From assembly GCA_041859875.1 (NCBI GenBank), contig JBFLFY010000019.1:1-44792 (forward strand): a DNA stretch of 44,792 nucleotides, written 5' to 3'. Positions 1 to 8,685 of this stretch are shown piece by piece. Source of the stretch: Thermocaproicibacter sp041859875 (GTDB lineage: Bacteria; Bacillota; Clostridia; Oscillospirales; Acutalibacteraceae). The position numbers and the translations under genes are program-made. Position 1 is the first letter of the stretch. Each line of letters begins with the position of its first letter. The notes under the pieces are model-generated. The model was given only the letters and a program-made list of their open reading frames with translations. It searched no databases and had not been told where the DNA came from.

Positions 1-28
1 AAAAAGTTCTGCTGTGTCACTTGTGCGA

Positions 29-72
29 GAGAGGAGCCGCTGCAAAATGCAGATTTTGCGGCGGCTCCTCTC
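29..72. repeat. Long inverted repeat (hairpin)
   Basis: A 12-bp perfect inverted repeat, GAGAGGAGCCGC (29-40) with GCGGCTCCTCTC (61-72), separated by 20 nt. No clear T-run follows on either strand, so it is not a textbook terminator, although it could end a gene lying left of the window. No gene is seen in 1-336. Confidence 0.5.
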
Positions 73-146
73 GCCGTTTAAAAAGGGCCGGTTTGATGCT
101 TCTTGGGCTTTCTCTTTGCACAGCGGTGCAGATTCCCAATATTGGA

Positions 147-180
147 AAAGGCAAAGTACCATATTCAGTACTTTGCCTTT
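147..180. repeat. Second inverted repeat (hairpin)
   Basis: A 13-bp perfect inverted repeat, AAAGGCAAAGTAC (147-159) with GTACTTTGCCTTT (168-180), with an 8-nt loop. The left arm is A-rich and the right arm ends in TTT, so it might work as a weak bidirectional terminator. It lies between the left edge and the LacI promoter. Confidence 0.45.
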
Positions 181-336
181 CGACGAAACCGCTTTTCAGC
201 GAGGCGTATTTTGTATTTCGCGGATTGGAAAAGCTGTATCGTAACACTTTTAAAATGAAATTATTTTCATCAGTATGGAAAGAGAAAAATAGCTTGCAGA
301 AGTGGCCGCTGAGCAGTGAGATGCCAGCTAGAATGT

Positions 337-365
337 TTGACGTTCACCAAGTATGGTGCTATTAT
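337..365 (+). promoter_or_regulatory. Promoter of the LacI-family gene
   Basis: TTGACG (337-342), a 17-bp spacer and TATTAT (360-365) form a good sigma-A promoter. The spacer holds a small dyad, CACCA-AGTA-TGGTG (345-358), which could be an operator. Transcription from here gives a leader of about 160 nt before the likely ATG at 533. Confidence 0.6.
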
Positions 366-532
366 GAATAAATAAATTCTACAATCAAAGAGAAAAGAAA
401 ACTAATGTTTTTTTGCAGCATGGCATTCTGCTGATGCAAAAAGCTGGGCACGTTAAAATGGATGACAGCACGGCTGACACAATACAAATAAGAAAGACTT
501 CGGTGGCTGTGCAAGTACAGGAAGTGGAGAAT

Positions 533-1561
533 ATGAACAGGATCAGCATTCGCGATATTGCCAGAATAGCACATGTTTCGGTTACAACGGTTTCCCGTGT
601 TATAAACGATTATTCGGATGTCAGTGAAGAAACCAAGCAGCGCGTACAAAAGGTAATCTGTGACTGCAATTACCAGCCAAACAATGCTGCGCGGAATTTA
701 AAGCTGACGCACAGTAATACGGTTGGCCTCTTGATGGAGGGGAGCCCGACCCCTTTTGTTACAGGTCTTTCTGATATTATAGAGGAAAAAATCAATGAGT
801 ACGGGTATTCCCTGGCACCGCACCGTGTGACAAACGGTGTCAGCGGGGTCGATACGGCAGTTCAGCTTGTAATGGAAAAACGGCTGCAGGGTCTTATTGT
901 CTGCGGCGGCTATTTTATTCTTACGCTGGAGCAGCTGCATCGCTTGCCAGTGCCGACGGTTTTCTGCACGACAACTTTGAACGGAATTGACGACACGGCA
1001 TACTCCAGTGTACATGTCGATGACCGGAAGGCGGCGAGGGATGCTGTAAATTACCTTTGCTCAATCGGGCATAGGGATATTGCAATTATCGGAGGCGTTG
1101 AAAACGACAAAGGCGGTGTTTCCGGTCATCGTTTGCGCGGCTACCGTGATGCGCTGGAGCAAAACGCGATTCCGTTTGACCAAAGCCTGGTTTGCTACTG
1201 CGGCCTGTTTACCATGCAGCGCGGTTATGATGCGGCAAATGAACTGCTGGCTAACAGCCACCGCCCAACTGCTATTTTCTGCATTGCAGATGAACTGGCA
1301 GTAGGCGCCTGCAAGGCTATCTTCGACGCGGGCCTGAGTGTGCCGGATGATATTTCTGTTATGGGATTTGACGGCACCGACATAGCCCAGTTCTACGAAC
1401 CGTCTATCTGCACGGTTCGCCAGCCCAAGGAAAGAATTGCAAAGAAAACAGTGGAGGTTCTTATCAACCTTATGAAGAAAAAAGGACAGAACTGCAATGC
1501 CGTATTTCCAACCGAAATCGTTACCGGAAAGTCCTGCGCTTCCCCAAAATACCGGCCATAA
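533..1561 (+). CDS. LacI/GalR-family transcriptional regulator
   Basis: A 342-aa one-domain-plus-HTH regulator of normal LacI-family length. The N-terminus (residues 1-25) is a typical LacI helix-turn-helix including VSVTTVSRVIN, followed by the hinge region and a periplasmic-binding-protein-like ligand domain (about 60-335) with the family segment ISVMGFDGTDIAQF. An open frame reaches back to 413, but family alignment and the weak GGAAGTGGAG upstream favour ATG 533. It lies just before a sugar ABC transporter whose promoter carries two LacI-type operators, so it most likely senses the transported sugar or a derivative and represses that operon. The sugar cannot be named from sequence. Confidence 0.9.
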   Translation: MNRISIRDIARIAHVSVTTVSRVINDYSDVSEETKQRVQKVICDCNYQPNNAARNLKLTHSNTVGLLMEGSPTPFVTGLSDIIEEKINEYGYSLAPHRVTNGVSGVDTAVQLVMEKRLQGLIVCGGYFILTLEQLHRLPVPTVFCTTTLNGIDDTAYSSVHVDDRKAARDAVNYLCSIGHRDIAIIGGVENDKGGVSGHRLRGYRDALEQNAIPFDQSLVCYCGLFTMQRGYDAANELLANSHRPTAIFCIADELAVGACKAIFDAGLSVPDDISVMGFDGTDIAQFYEPSICTVRQPKERIAKKTVEVLINLMKKKGQNCNAVFPTEIVTGKSCASPKYRP

Positions 1562-1585
1562 TGGTGCTCCTGTAGATTTTTAAAG

Positions 1586-1626
1586 ATGCAGCATATGATG
1601 GAAATTTAGGCATATGCTGCATTTTA
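1586..1626 (+). terminator. Terminator after the LacI gene
   Basis: Perfect 12-bp stem ATGCAGCATATG (1586-1597) with CATATGCTGCAT (1611-1622), followed by a short T-rich tract. It separates the regulator from the ABC operon. Confidence 0.7.
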
Positions 1627-1712
1627 TTACGCCATAATATGCGAATCTATAATTCTAGCAAGCTGTAACAAAGTAGTGTGCACAAAAATAAATAAAATTA
1701 TTATAAAAACTA

Positions 1713-1741
1713 TTGCATAATAGCACATTCCGTGATATTAT
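1713..1741 (+). promoter_or_regulatory. Promoter of the sugar ABC operon
   Basis: TTGCAT (1713-1718), a 17-bp spacer and TATTAT (1736-1741). The predicted start is near 1748, which puts the two operators at 1764-1806 downstream of it, as in roadblock-type repression. Confidence 0.65.
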
Positions 1742-1763
1742 AACTCTAGCATTAAAACATTAC

Positions 1764-1806
1764 GGAAACGGTTCCGACAACAGGCGCCAGTTTTGGAATC
1801 GTTACC
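1764..1806 (+). promoter_or_regulatory. Pair of LacI-family operators
   Basis: Two 12-bp near-palindromes with a central CG, GGAAACGGTTCC (1764-1775) and GGAATCGTTACC (1795-1806). They share the pattern GGAAnCGnTnCC and their centres are 31 bp apart, about three helical turns. They probably bind the regulator encoded at 533-1561. The first also resembles a catabolite-responsive (CcpA) site, so dual control is possible. Confidence 0.65.
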
Positions 1807-1874
1807 ATAGGTTCTTGAATTTGCCATCAAGCAAAGCAATCTTTATCGATACTGTAAAAGGAGAGTGTTGATTT

Positions 1875-3269
1875 ATGAAACAGAGCCCCAAAAAAATTTT
1901 TGCAGCTGCTCTTGCTACATCATTAGTGGCGGCATCGCTTGCAGGCTGCAGCCAGCAAAGCAGTGGCTCTTCGGCGGCAGGCAGTAAAACAACGGCTTCT
2001 TCTTCCGCAAAAGGGCAGGTCTATTACCTGAATTTCAAACCGGAACAGGCGGACCAGTTTACTGCGATTGCAAAGACATATACGGAAAAGACAGGCGTTC
2101 CGGTGAAAGTGCAGACCGCTGCTGCCGGAACTTACGAACAGACACTGAAATCTGAAATGGCCAAAAATGATGCGCCGACTATTTTTATCTGCAACGGCCC
2201 GGTTGGCTACAAAACATGGGGCAGTTACTGCGCAGACTTAACCAACAATAATCTCGCAAGCCATTTGAGCGACAAGTCACTTGCGCTGAAAGACGGCAAT
2301 AAGGTTGTTGGCCTGCCGCTGGCAGTGGAAGGCTACGGCATTGTTTATAACCAGGCTATTATGAATAAATACTTTAAGCTCGACGGCGCCAAGGCAAAGA
2401 GCATGGATGAAATTAATAATTTCGACAAGCTGAAGGCCGTCGTGGAGGACATGACCGCTAAAAAAGCAAAGCTTGGCATTAAAGGCGTTTTCGCGAGCAC
2501 ATCACTGAAGTCCGGCGAAGACTGGCGCTGGCAGACGCATTTGGCCAATGTTCCGATTACATATGAACTGCAGGACAAAAACACGGATATTACTTCCGGC
2601 GTAAAGGAAATTGAGTTTAAGTACGCAAACGAGTACAAGAACCTCTTTGACCTGTACCTCAACAATTCGGTAACAGACAAGAAGATGCTCGGCAGCAAGA
2701 GCGTCGGCGACTCTACCGGTGAATTTGCACTGGGCCAGGCTGCTATGGTTCAGAACGGTAACTGGGTCTGGGGCGACATTGGAAAAACAGACGGCAACGT
2801 GGTTGAAAAAAGTGATGTCAAGTTCCTGCCGCTTTACACAGGACACAAGGGTGAAGAAAACCAGGGCCTCTGCATAGGTACTGAAAACTTTGCCTGCATC
2901 AACAGCAAGGCATCTGCCGATAACCAGAAAGCTTCTTCTGATTTCCTGAACTGGCTTTATACCGGTGACGGGATGCAGTATGTAACAAACAGCCCGGAAA
3001 AAGGCGGCCTTGGTTTCATTGCACCGTACGATACCTTTAAGGGCAAATCACCAGACGACCCGCTGGCACAGCAGGTTTCCGAGTGGCAGAATAAACAGGG
3101 TGTTAAGACAGTGCCATGGGATTTCACCTGCTTCCCAAGCCAGAACTTTAAGAATGATTTTGGCGCGAAACTGCTTGCTTATGCACAGGGACAATGCAGC
3201 TGGGATGACGTTAAGAACGAAGTCGTCAGCAAATGGAAGTCTGAAGCGGCAGCTACTGCGCAAGGCTGA
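1875..3269 (+). CDS. Sugar ABC transporter substrate-binding lipoprotein (CUT1)
   Basis: A 464-aa extracellular solute-binding protein of family 1. The start has a lipoprotein signal peptide: basic N-terminus, hydrophobic core and lipobox LAGC with Cys25, then a Ser/Ala/Thr-rich linker. The mature part is a typical CUT1 two-lobed binding protein. A good AAAGGAG lies upstream of ATG 1875. It should sit on the outer membrane face and deliver a carbohydrate to the permeases at 3451-5168. It is separated from them by a stem-loop that would let the binding protein be made in excess. The substrate is not identifiable here. Confidence 0.9.
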   Translation: MKQSPKKIFAAALATSLVAASLAGCSQQSSGSSAAGSKTTASSSAKGQVYYLNFKPEQADQFTAIAKTYTEKTGVPVKVQTAAAGTYEQTLKSEMAKNDAPTIFICNGPVGYKTWGSYCADLTNNNLASHLSDKSLALKDGNKVVGLPLAVEGYGIVYNQAIMNKYFKLDGAKAKSMDEINNFDKLKAVVEDMTAKKAKLGIKGVFASTSLKSGEDWRWQTHLANVPITYELQDKNTDITSGVKEIEFKYANEYKNLFDLYLNNSVTDKKMLGSKSVGDSTGEFALGQAAMVQNGNWVWGDIGKTDGNVVEKSDVKFLPLYTGHKGEENQGLCIGTENFACINSKASADNQKASSDFLNWLYTGDGMQYVTNSPEKGGLGFIAPYDTFKGKSPDDPLAQQVSEWQNKQGVKTVPWDFTCFPSQNFKNDFGAKLLAYAQGQCSWDDVKNEVVSKWKSEAAATAQG

Positions 3270-3305
3270 TTTTGACTCATAGGTCGTACATAACGGTCTG
3301 ACAAA

Positions 3306-3348
3306 AGGTAGTAAGTGCAGTTGCAGAACTTCGCTTACTACCTGTTTT
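3306..3348 (+). terminator. Intercistronic stem-loop / partial terminator
   Basis: AGGTAGTAAG (3306-3315) pairs with CTTACTACCT (3334-3343), followed by GTTTTA. It lies between the binding-protein gene and the permease genes. Such elements commonly end part of the transcripts so that more binding protein than permease is made. Confidence 0.65.
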
Positions 3349-3450
3349 ATTAGAGCTGGCCTGAGATCTTTCAATGATACAGCAGTTTTTACTTTAGTAG
3401 TCAAGCCCGCGTCCCTGCGGGCGCTGCAAAAATATCAAGGAGGACTTGTT

Positions 3451-4296
3451 ATGCAAAAGGCACTGCGAAAGTATTGGCCGATTTTTATACTCCCAACACT
3501 TATTTGTTTTGCTGTCGCGTTTCTGGTTCCGTTTATTATGGGCTTTTTCCTCTCATTTACAAAATTTACAACAGTAACCGACACGAAGTTCGCCGGCTTT
3601 TCCAATTATGTCAAGGCGTTTACAGGTGACAATACTTTTCCATCCGCACTGGGGCGCACGGTGATTTTCACAATAGTTTGCGTGATTCTGATTAATGTGC
3701 TTGCTTTTATTTTAGCACTTCTGTTAACGAGAAAGATACGGGGTACGAATGCTTTCCGCACCATTTTCTTTATGCCGAACCTGATAGGCGGCATCGTCCT
3801 CGGCTATATCTGGCAGCTCATTTTTAACGGTGTGCTGGCAAAATATGGCCAGACTCTTACAAGTGACGGGAAAAACGGCATTATAGGCCTTATTATCCTG
3901 ATGTGCTGGCAAATGATTGGCTACATGATGGTCATTTACATAGCGGGGCTGCAGAACGTTAATACTGATTTAATTGAAGCGGCACAGATTGACGGAGCAA
4001 GCTCCTGGCAGACACTGATTCATGTGAAGATTCCCATGGTTATGCCATCTATCACCATCTGCCTGTTTTTGACACTTACAAATTCCTTTAAGCTTTTCGA
4101 CCAGAACCTGGCTTTAACAAACGGTGCTCCAGGCAATGACTCTTCGCTGGTTGCTTTGGATATTTACAAAACTTTCTATGGCCGTGCGGGCTATGAAGGC
4201 GTCGGCCAAGCGAAAGCTGTTGTCTTTGCAATTATTCTGGCAGTCATTGCTATGGTGCAGCTGCGTGCTACCCGTAACCGGGAGGTGGAAAACTGA
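3451..4296 (+). CDS. Sugar ABC transporter permease (MalF-like)
   Basis: A 281-aa inner-membrane permease with about six hydrophobic segments, starting with a transmembrane helix near residue 10. The ATPase-contact EAA loop is visible as EAAQIDGASSWQTLIHVKIP, about 100 residues from the C-terminus. A strong AAGGAGG precedes ATG 3451. The stop overlaps the start of the second permease by one base (TGATG). It forms the membrane channel with the next gene. No ATPase gene is nearby, so a shared MsmX/UgpC-type ATPase from elsewhere in the genome is expected. Confidence 0.93.
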   Translation: MQKALRKYWPIFILPTLICFAVAFLVPFIMGFFLSFTKFTTVTDTKFAGFSNYVKAFTGDNTFPSALGRTVIFTIVCVILINVLAFILALLLTRKIRGTNAFRTIFFMPNLIGGIVLGYIWQLIFNGVLAKYGQTLTSDGKNGIIGLIILMCWQMIGYMMVIYIAGLQNVNTDLIEAAQIDGASSWQTLIHVKIPMVMPSITICLFLTLTNSFKLFDQNLALTNGAPGNDSSLVALDIYKTFYGRAGYEGVGQAKAVVFAIILAVIAMVQLRATRNREVEN

Positions 4297-5168
4297 TGCG
4301 CACAAAGAAAATGATTTCCAATACAATCATTACAATCTTATTGGTGGCACTTTCGTGCGTGTTCATTGGACCGGTGCTTATCGTCTTGATGAACTCTTTT
4401 AAGGGAAAACTATTTATTTCTGACCAGCCGTTTGTCCCTCCAACGTTTGCAAAACAGGATCTCGGAGAAGCGGGGATACAGCCCAAAACGTATGTCAGTA
4501 TAAAAAACTATGTAAACGGAATTGAAAAAGTTCACTTTTGGGATGCACTTGGCCGTTCAGTTTTTATTACGGTCTTTTCCGTCTTGCTGATTGTGCTCTT
4601 AACTTCCATGACGGCATGGTTTATTACCCGGGTTAAGAGCCGCGGCACAAGAGCTCTGTATTATCTGCTTGTTTTTTCCATGGTCATTCCTTTCCAGATG
4701 GTCATGTTCCCAATGACAAAAGCGGCGAATGTCCTTCACCTTGACAACCCTGTGGGCATTCTGATCCTTTATGTCGGTTTTGGCGCGGGCGCTTCAGTAT
4801 TTATGTTCTCGGGGTTTGTCAAAGGAATCCCGATTGACATTGAAGAAGCCGCCACTATTGACGGCTGTTCACCGCTGCAGTGTTTCTTCCGGGTCGTTTT
4901 GCCGGTTATGAAGCCTACTGCGATTACCGTAGCCATCCTAAACACCATGAGGGTCTGGAACGACTTCCTCATGCCTTACCTGGTGATGGGCAAAGATTAC
5001 CCCACCATCCCGATTGCGGTTCAGTACCTGCAGGGCGGCTATGGCAGCATCGATATGGGCGCTATGATGGCGGTGCTTATTTTGGCAATTATTCCAATTA
5101 TTGTTTTCTATGTATTCTGCCAGAAATATATTATTCAAGGTGTTATTGCGGGCGCTGTGAAAGGCTGA
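4296..5168 (+). CDS. Sugar ABC transporter permease (MalG-like)
   Basis: A 290-aa second permease, MalG/CUT1 type. Several transmembrane segments are seen, and the EAA loop appears as EEAATIDGCSPLQCFFRVVLP around residue 190. The first base overlaps the previous stop, indicating translational coupling. It partners the MalF-like protein, and the operon ends at the terminator at 5203-5262. Confidence 0.93.
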   Translation: MRTKKMISNTIITILLVALSCVFIGPVLIVLMNSFKGKLFISDQPFVPPTFAKQDLGEAGIQPKTYVSIKNYVNGIEKVHFWDALGRSVFITVFSVLLIVLLTSMTAWFITRVKSRGTRALYYLLVFSMVIPFQMVMFPMTKAANVLHLDNPVGILILYVGFGAGASVFMFSGFVKGIPIDIEEAATIDGCSPLQCFFRVVLPVMKPTAITVAILNTMRVWNDFLMPYLVMGKDYPTIPIAVQYLQGGYGSIDMGAMMAVLILAIIPIIVFYVFCQKYIIQGVIAGAVKG

Positions 5169-5202
5169 ATCTTTCTTAATGGGAAAAAAGTTGTTTATAT
5201 AG

Positions 5203-5262
5203 AAAGGCACTGGGGCTTTTAGTTCCGTTCTGACAGGAACTTTTTGCCACAGTGCCTTTTTT
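5203..5262 (+). terminator. Terminator of the sugar ABC operon
   Basis: Stem AAAGGCACTG (5203-5212) with CAGTGCCTTT (5250-5259) and a trailing T-run. A smaller hairpin, AGTTCC with GGAACT (5220-5241), sits inside it, so the structure is branched. Confidence 0.8.
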
Positions 5263-5282
5263 ACTGCCTTTCGCTGTGAAGT

Positions 5283-5312
5283 AAAAATGGAGCAGCTCAG
5301 CGCTGCTCCATT
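5283..5312 (-). terminator. Terminator of the dehydrogenase-malic enzyme operon
   Basis: AATGGAGCAGC (5286-5296) pairs with GCTGCTCCATT (5302-5312). Read on the minus strand it is followed by TTTTTAC, as expected for an intrinsic terminator just beyond the malic enzyme stop. Confidence 0.8.
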
Positions 5313-5363
5313 CTTCATTGTATTTTGGGCTTTTCAGTCGATCTGCCTGAAAACCGGATAAGG

Positions 5364-6536
5364 TTAAATCCTTGCTACGCCGGATTTTCTTGCAGCCTCA
5401 GCAACAGCTTTTGCAACTGCAGGAGCCACGTTGCGGTCCAGCGCACTCGGCGTTATGTAGTCCGGCGCCAGTTTATCCGGCGTGACGAAAGAAGCAATCG
5501 CATAAGCTGCGGCAATCTTCATTTCGTCATTGATGTCGGAAGCCCGCACGTCGAGGGCACCGCGGAAGATGCCCGGGAATGCAAGCACGTTGTTAATCTG
5601 GTTCGGGAAGTCACTGCGGCCGGTTCCTACAACGGCTGCACCGGCCTTGAGGGCTTCGTCCGGCATGATTTCCGGAGTCGGGTTTGCCATTGGGAAGAGG
5701 ATTGGGTCTTTGTTCATGCTCTTCACCATTTCCGGTGTTACGCAGTTCGGAGCGGAAACGCCGATGAACACATCTGCACCCTTCAAAACATCCGCAAGGG
5801 TGCCTTGCTTCTTTTCATGGTTGGTGATTTTCGCCATTTCTTCTTTGATTGGGTTCAGATTGTCGCGGCCTTCATAAATTGCGCCGTGACGGTCGCACAT
5901 AATAACATTTTTAAGGCCAAGGGCGATAAGCAGTCTGATAATTGCAATACCGGCAGCACCTGCGCCGCTGGTAACGACTTTAATTTCGCCGATTTTTTTG
6001 CCTGTCAGCTTCAGGGCATTCAGCATGGCGGCAAGGGTCACAACAGCGGTGCCGTGCTGGTCGTCGTGGAAAATCGGGATGTCGCAGCATGCCTTCAGGC
6101 GCTTTTCAATTTCAAAGCAGCGCGGAGCAGCAATATCTTCGAGGTTTATGCCGCCGAAACTGCCTGCAATCAGGCGTACGGTGTTTACAATGTCATCTAC
6201 GTTCTTGGAACGGATGCAAAGCGGGATAGCGTCAACGCCGCCAAAAGTCTTAAACAGGGCGCACTTGCCCTCCATGACCGGCATACCGGCTTCCGGGCCA
6301 ATATCTCCGAGGCCGAGTACCGCGGTGCCGTCGGTTACAACGGCTACGAGGTTGGAACGGCGGGTAAGGTCGTAGCTTTTGTTTACATCTTTCTGAATCT
6401 CAAGGCAAGGCTGTGCAACGCCTGGCGTGTATGCCAGAGAAAGGTCGTCGCTTGTTTTCAGAGGAGCGCGGCAAACAACTTCAATTTTGCCTTTCCATTC
6501 GTAGTGCTTTTTTAAAGATTCTTTTGCGTAATCCAT
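5364..6536 (-). CDS. NAD(P)-dependent malic enzyme
   Basis: A 390-aa short-form bacterial malic enzyme that converts malate to pyruvate and CO2 with reduction of NAD(P). Family marks include SLAYTPGVAQPC near residue 34, the catalytic region VVTDGTAVLGLGDIGPEAG near 87, the metal-binding FHDDQHGTA, and the nucleotide-binding VTSGAGAAGIA. Length is normal. A good AGGAAAGGA lies upstream of the ATG. It is transcribed with the dehydrogenase gene (34-nt gap), which ties it to the pyruvate/malate/lactate node. The cofactor preference cannot be told from sequence alone. Confidence 0.93.
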   Translation of the reverse strand: MDYAKESLKKHYEWKGKIEVVCRAPLKTSDDLSLAYTPGVAQPCLEIQKDVNKSYDLTRRSNLVAVVTDGTAVLGLGDIGPEAGMPVMEGKCALFKTFGGVDAIPLCIRSKNVDDIVNTVRLIAGSFGGINLEDIAAPRCFEIEKRLKACCDIPIFHDDQHGTAVVTLAAMLNALKLTGKKIGEIKVVTSGAGAAGIAIIRLLIALGLKNVIMCDRHGAIYEGRDNLNPIKEEMAKITNHEKKQGTLADVLKGADVFIGVSAPNCVTPEMVKSMNKDPILFPMANPTPEIMPDEALKAGAAVVGTGRSDFPNQINNVLAFPGIFRGALDVRASDINDEMKIAAAYAIASFVTPDKLAPDYITPSALDRNVAPAVAKAVAEAARKSGVARI

Positions 6537-6570
6537 AAGGCAATGTCCTTTCCTGAAAAAGAATTTTGTT

Positions 6571-7524
6571 TTAGATATTCAGTTTTGAGATGGTATCTTT
6601 CAGCATATTTCCGCTCGCTGTGAATTTGGCCAGTTCTTCATCTGTCATCGGCGGCGTTACGCTGTTTGCAAGGCCGTTCCGGTTCAGCAGGAATGGGATG
6701 CTGAGGCATACGTCACTGAAGCCGTATTCGCCGTGCAGCATGCCGGAAAGAGGCATAATAGCGTTTGCATCATGCAGAATATTGCGGCAGATGTTGGTAG
6801 CGGAAACGGCGATTGCGTAAAATGTTGCACCCTTGCGGCGGATGATTTCGCCGCCCGCTTTGTGAACGTCTTCTACAACCTGATCCCGGTCAATCGGTTT
6901 GCAGTCTGCTTTCTGCTTGTGCAGGCTGGCTGTGTAAACATCCATCGGGATGCCGCCAATGGAGGTGAGTGACCACGGAACCATGGAAGAGTCGCCGTGT
7001 TCACCAAGAACGTAAGCGTGGATGTTCTTCGGGCTTACGTCTGCATATTGGCCAATCATTTCACGCAGGCGCGCGGAGTCCAGCAATGTGCCGGAGCCGA
7101 AAACCTGGTTTTCCGGAAGACCGGTTGTCTTCAGAATGGTGTAAGTGATAATGTCTACCGGGTTGCTGACCGTTACATAAATTGCGTTTGGAGCATATTT
7201 TACGGCCTGTGGCATAACGCTCTTAATGATGTTCACGTTGCCCTGAGCTAAGTCGATGCGCGTCTGGCCTGGTTTGCGTGCACTTCCAAGCGTTACAATA
7301 ACGATGTCGGAGCCTCCAATGTCCGAGTACTCGCCGGAATAAATATTGACCGACGGGCAAAGGGCTGTGCACTGAATAATATCCAGCGCTTCGCCTTTGG
7401 CTTTGTCTTTGTTGATGTCGACAAGGACGATTTCCGAAGCGAGCCCTTCTAGAGTGAGAGTGTAGGCGATTGTGGCGCCTACGTTGCCTGCGCCAAGGAT
7501 GCTGATTTTGTTAGCCTTTTTCAT
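6571..7524 (-). CDS. L-lactate/malate dehydrogenase family protein
   Basis: A 317-aa NAD-dependent 2-hydroxyacid dehydrogenase of the LDH/MDH family. It has the Rossmann motif GAGNVGATIAY (residues 11-21), the LDH-like GSGTLLDSARLR and the catalytic histidine in GEHGDSS. Overall it looks like L-lactate dehydrogenase. However, the residue before KPG in the active-site loop (SARKPGQTR, Arg83) is Arg, where classical LDHs have Gln and malate dehydrogenases have Arg. The substrate could therefore be pyruvate, oxaloacetate or another 2-oxoacid. It is the first gene of an operon with malic enzyme. No Rex-type operator was seen upstream. Confidence 0.85.
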   Translation of the reverse strand: MKKANKISILGAGNVGATIAYTLTLEGLASEIVLVDINKDKAKGEALDIIQCTALCPSVNIYSGEYSDIGGSDIVIVTLGSARKPGQTRIDLAQGNVNIIKSVMPQAVKYAPNAIYVTVSNPVDIITYTILKTTGLPENQVFGSGTLLDSARLREMIGQYADVSPKNIHAYVLGEHGDSSMVPWSLTSIGGIPMDVYTASLHKQKADCKPIDRDQVVEDVHKAGGEIIRRKGATFYAIAVSATNICRNILHDANAIMPLSGMLHGEYGFSDVCLSIPFLLNRNGLANSVTPPMTDEELAKFTASGNMLKDTISKLNI

Positions 7525-7642
7525 ATCTGAAAATCCCCCTGAATATTAATAAAAGTACATTGCTGCACTTTCTGGCAAAGTAATAAAGAATACAAAAGGA
7601 AAGATCTTCCTGAAAACTGCGGTACTGCACAGTATACCAAAT

Positions 7643-8338
7643 TTAGAGAGAGAGACGATACCCTACCCCGATTTCTGTAACAATGATACTGGGATTTGCC
7701 GGGTCGGGTTCAATTTTCCTGCGGATATTTGCAATGTTTACACGAAGAATCTGCCGGTCATCGGCTGCAAAATGCCCCCATACCGCCTTAATCATATCGG
7801 AGTAGGGAAGCACCCGGCCGGGATTCCGGGCCAGAAGCAGAAAAATTTTGTACTCGTTCTGCGTAAGGTGAGTCTTTTGCCCGCGCACAGTAACAGAACG
7901 CTGGCAGAGGTCAACGGAAACGGAGCCAACCTGCAGCACTTCGACGGTCAGACCGCCGGTTTCCGCTTTCATGCAGTGGCGGAAAGCCGTCTGAATGCGT
8001 GCAAGCAGTTTTGGCAGGCTGAGCGGTTCTGCAAGATAATCGTCCGCACCAAGCTGCAAGGCGTGGATTTCTTCACTTTCACTGCCTTTTGCCGCAAGGA
8101 TAAGAACGGGAACCGAGGACCATTTACGGATGGTCTTCAGTACATCCAGCCCGGAAGAATCGGAAAGAGGATGCTGCAGCAAAACAAGATCCGGGCAGTG
8201 CGACGAAACCATGGAAATGGCTGTGCTGCCGTTTTCCGCCGTAATGGTGCGGTATCCTTTGGAAGTGAGAGCCTGTGTAAGCGGGGCGAAAAGCTGAGTT
8301 CCAACCCCTGCAATCAGTACGGTCAACTTGTTCTGCAT
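7643..8338 (-). CDS. OmpR-type response regulator with degenerate receiver
   Basis: A 231-aa protein with an N-terminal receiver-like domain (about 5-118) and a C-terminal winged-helix DNA-binding domain (about 130-230; NEYKIFLLLARNPGRVL). It looks like the KdpE/PhoB family, but the receiver has lost its chemistry: the N-terminal acidic pair is AGVG (10-13), the phospho-acceptor position in PDLVLLQ is Gln55, the usual Thr is Ala82 and the conserved Lys is Glu104. No histidine kinase gene is adjacent. It probably acts without phosphorylation. A clean GGAGGG lies before the ATG. Its target genes are unknown. Confidence 0.85.
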   Translation of the reverse strand: MQNKLTVLIAGVGTQLFAPLTQALTSKGYRTITAENGSTAISMVSSHCPDLVLLQHPLSDSSGLDVLKTIRKWSSVPVLILAAKGSESEEIHALQLGADDYLAEPLSLPKLLARIQTAFRHCMKAETGGLTVEVLQVGSVSVDLCQRSVTVRGQKTHLTQNEYKIFLLLARNPGRVLPYSDMIKAVWGHFAADDRQILRVNIANIRRKIEPDPANPSIIVTEIGVGYRLSL

Positions 8339-8588
8339 CGGATTCCCTCCCTACCGGAAAGGCGGCTCTGCTGCTCAAAAAATAGAGCATAAGATGCTGC
8401 TGTTTGGCAAGACCAAACAAAAAATTGGTTTTTTATAAGAAATAGATGTTAATTATTTATCAACTATTATACATGATTCCGACCAAAAGGGACAGGCTAA
8501 AGGCATAAAAAAAATATAAAGATTTTAATTTTATGGTTGTAGCGAACCAACTGTTCTGTTATCTTTACTATAAGGGGAATATGTTTTT

Positions 8589-8625
8589 GCGCACAGCGTG
8601 CTTTTTGCATGCTGTGCGTTATTTA
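8589..8625 (+). terminator. Stem-loop in the 8339-8828 intergenic region
   Basis: CGCACAGC (8590-8597) pairs with GCTGTGCG (8611-8618), with GTGC/GCAT extending the stem around a T5 loop, followed by TTATTT. It looks like a weak terminator and might end a short transcript. No gene was recognised between 8339 and 8828. Confidence 0.4.
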
Positions 8626-8685
8626 GTGAAAAGTTCATTTCAATACAATTCTGTATTAATATAACAAAATAAATGGTAAAATATG

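Noticed and set aside
5325..6515. Long plus-strand open frame opposite malic enzyme
   Set aside because: It is the antisense of a clear malic enzyme gene and its translation has no family marks.
7525..7642. Rex operator before the dehydrogenase operon
   Set aside because: No TTGTGAA/TTCACAA-type dyad was found in this interval.
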